Shown one piece after another: positions 62,344-64,000 of a stretch of DNA of 64,000 nucleotides. Every line of letters starts with the position of its first letter. The stretch's first letter is position 1. Origin of the DNA: Pseudomonas sp. SID14000. Lineage in GTDB: Bacteria > Pseudomonadota > Gammaproteobacteria > Pseudomonadales > Pseudomonadaceae. A program made the position numbers and the translations under genes. Under the pieces are notes generated by a model that was not told the origin of the DNA, did not search any database, and was given only the letters and a program-made list of their open reading frames with translations. The stretch is taken from assembly GCF_002165135.1 (NCBI RefSeq), contig NZ_NFZQ01000004.1:310001-374000 (forward strand), read 5' to 3'.

Positions 62344-64000
62344 ATGCCTAGCCAATCTGACCTGCATTACAGCTTCCGACCTCTCGCTAGCCGATTAGAG
62401 TTCGAGGTGGCTTCCTTTACACTCAAGGAAGGCATTAGCACTAATTTCCAATTAGAGCTGGAATTGATCAGCCATGAAAACGATTTAGACTTCGGTCATT
62501 TACTCGACAAACCTGCACTGTTCACCATCTCCCGTGCAAACTGCCCTTTGCGGTATGTCCATGGTCTAATCAGCACGTTCAACCAAGGCGACAGTGGCCC
62601 TCATCGCACACGCTATAGCGCGGTAGTCGAACCGCAACTGGCGCGCGCCAACCTGCGCTCGAACTGGCGTATTTTCCAGCACAAGACCGTTCCGCAAATT
62701 CTTGAATTGATGCTCCAGCGCCAAGGCATCGCACAGTACGAACTGCGGGCAAGCATGGACCACCAGATTCGCGAATTCTGCGTTCAGGCCGGCGAGACCG
62801 ACCTTGAGTTCATCGCTCGCCTGGCTGCTGAAGAAGGCTTCATCTACCGCTTCGAGCACAGTGAAAAACTCCACAAACTGATCATCACAGACCGGCTGCA
62901 ATCGCTCGGCCTGATCAGCCATGGGATCAAAAAGGCCAAGGATGAAGACGAGCGCTTTCTCGAAGTGGACGGGCTGCTCGATCCCAATACGGTCCTCTAT
63001 AGAGCCAATAGCGGTGGCGCCCAGGCGAAACCCTGCCTGCGGCGCTTGCGCTACAGCGAGCAGGTGCGCACGGCACGTCAGGTTCAGCGCGACTACACCT
63101 TCACCAACCCGGCCTATCGCCAGGAGCACAGAGCCGCCGGCCCCTTCCTGGAACATCAATCCAGCGAGTACGAACGCTTCGATTACCCTGGCCGCTACAA
63201 GCGCGATGCCGTTGGCAAACCGTTCACTGAAAACCGCATCACCGCACTGCGACACGATGTGCGTGTTGCTGAAGTCGGGGGTGATGATGTACGCCTGCAG
63301 CCCGGCCTCGGTTTTACACTTGGAGGCCACCCGCGCGCTGATTTCAACGTGCTTTGGCGAGTAACTACGGTCACTCATGAAGGCAGCCAGTTCACCAGCC
63401 TGCAAGAAGAAGCCGCCGGCGTCGACCAGAGCACACGCTACGAGCAGATCGCACAGCTCGTCCCCGGCAGAACGGAGTGGCGCCCTGCTCCGCTGAATAA
63501 ACCTCGCGTCGACGGGCCGCACATGGCGACCGTCGTAGGCCCGCGCGGTGAAGAGATCTATTGCGATGAATGGGGCAGAGTCAAGGTCAGCTTCCCTTGG
63601 GACCGTGAAAGCCAGGACAACGAATTCAGCTCCTGCTGGGTGCGGGTATCCCAAGGCTGGGCCGGAGGCAGTTGGGGCTCGATGGCTATTCCACGTATTG
63701 GCCAGGACGTGATCATCCAGTACGTCAATGGCGACCCCGACCAGCCAATCATCACCGGGCGCACCTACTGCGGTGATCAGTTGCCGCCCTACGACCTGCC
63801 CAGACACAAAACACGTATGACGATCAAAAGCCAGACGCATAAGGGCGATGGCTTCAACGAACTGCGTTTTGAAGATGAACTGGGCCAGGAAGAAGTCTAC
63901 ATACATGCACAGAAGGACCAGAACATTGTGGTCAGGCACGATGAGACGACTCAGGTCGGCAATGACCGCAAGGAACAGGTCAATAACGACGAATCGATTC
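62344..64000 (+). CDS. vgrG: Type VI secretion spike protein VgrG, partial (runs off the window)
   Basis: At least 552 codons are visible from ATG 62344 (AAGGAA upstream) to the right edge. The gp27-like part (about 10-380) includes ISTFNQGDSGPHRTRYSAVV and CRYGETDLEFIARLAAEEGF-type RIAQ...AGETDLEFIARLAAEEGFIYRFEH; the gp5 OB-fold part has HMATVVGPRGEEIYCDEWGRVKVSFPWD and SWGSMAIPRIGQDVIIQYVNGDPDQPIITGRTYC. The spike carries effectors and caps the tube. Any C-terminal effector domain, adaptor or ClpV lies outside the window. Confidence 0.93.
   Translation, partial: MPSQSDLHYSFRPLASRLEFEVASFTLKEGISTNFQLELELISHENDLDFGHLLDKPALFTISRANCPLRYVHGLISTFNQGDSGPHRTRYSAVVEPQLARANLRSNWRIFQHKTVPQILELMLQRQGIAQYELRASMDHQIREFCVQAGETDLEFIARLAAEEGFIYRFEHSEKLHKLIITDRLQSLGLISHGIKKAKDEDERFLEVDGLLDPNTVLYRANSGGAQAKPCLRRLRYSEQVRTARQVQRDYTFTNPAYRQEHRAAGPFLEHQSSEYERFDYPGRYKRDAVGKPFTENRITALRHDVRVAEVGGDDVRLQPGLGFTLGGHPRADFNVLWRVTTVTHEGSQFTSLQEEAAGVDQSTRYEQIAQLVPGRTEWRPAPLNKPRVDGPHMATVVGPRGEEIYCDEWGRVKVSFPWDRESQDNEFSSCWVRVSQGWAGGSWGSMAIPRIGQDVIIQYVNGDPDQPIITGRTYCGDQLPPYDLPRHKTRMTIKSQTHKGDGFNELRFEDELGQEEVYIHAQKDQNIVVRHDETTQVGNDRKEQVNNDESI

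Noticed and set aside
62566..63939. 457-codon minus-strand frame opposite vgrG
   Set aside because: VgrG motifs on the plus strand are unambiguous; this is a shadow frame.
1..64000. CRISPR arrays, tRNA/rRNA genes, insertion sequences, prophage
   Set aside because: Scan by eye found no regularly spaced repeats, no tRNA-like cloverleaf with TTCGAAT-type arm, and no transposase, integrase or phage structural genes.

Overview
The window is high-GC DNA from a Pseudomonas of the P. putida group. The evidence is the gene content and order (a second pstSCAB set, a complete bcs cellulose operon and a type VI secretion cluster, an arrangement I recall from P. putida strains but could not align here), the typical pseudomonad codon bias, and several REP elements of the GTGGGAGCGGG...CCCGCGAA type. 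I see no rRNA, tRNA, CRISPR array, insertion sequence or prophage. The window opens just past the stop of a gene and cuts vgrG at its right edge.

Layout. 1-2.0 kb: gamma-glutamylpolyamine synthetase-like gene behind its XRE-cupin regulator and a nested palindrome. 2.1-7.4 kb: a HAD protein and a Fic-like protein with a degenerate motif (translationally coupled), then pstS-C-A-B for high-affinity phosphate uptake behind a Pho box, without phoU. 7.5-14.7 kb: small genes (ChaB-like/Rho-N protein, MAPEG membrane protein with a divergent XRE regulator, tandem universal stress protein, Kup potassium transporter, two tandem Gly/His-rich exported proteins, a TPR protein). 14.7-23.3 kb: a non-canonical SDR, LysR regulator, DUF1835-like protein, a MocR regulator divergent from an unusual ferredoxin-reductase/M24-hydrolase fusion, an alpha/beta hydrolase, a GNAT and a DapA-family lyase. 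23.7-37.4 kb: nine tightly overlapping cellulose genes, bcsE-F-G-R-Q-A-B-Z-C, all on the minus strand. 37.8-40.9 kb: an ABC exporter and a solitary HNH nuclease. 41.3-46.8 kb: IclR regulator divergent from an AroE-like dehydrogenase, two KSTD-like flavoproteins and a NIPSNAP protein, probably an uncharacterised small-molecule pathway. 46.8-64 kb: a type VI secretion system in two divergent operons, tagO/vasI-tssA-tssM leftward and tssB-C-E-F-G-FHA-tssJ-K-L-hcp-vgrG rightward, separated by a 310-bp AT-rich region carrying repeated TCCTACAT motifs.

How it works together. The Pst genes would be PhoB-controlled. The bcs genes encode a c-di-GMP-dependent cellulose synthase (BcsA with PilZ domain, BcsE with RxGD motif) with phosphoethanolamine decoration (BcsG/F) and a periplasmic cellulase; FleQ-like boxes lie just upstream. 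The T6SS set has baseplate, membrane complex, sheath, tube and spike genes; the ClpV ATPase is not in the window and may follow vgrG.

The most unusual items are the ferredoxin/reductase/M24 fusion (19606-21294), the AroE-like/flavoprotein cluster (42246-46805), the Fic-like/HAD pair (2090-3387), and several unreported-looking operator candidates in divergent promoter regions.
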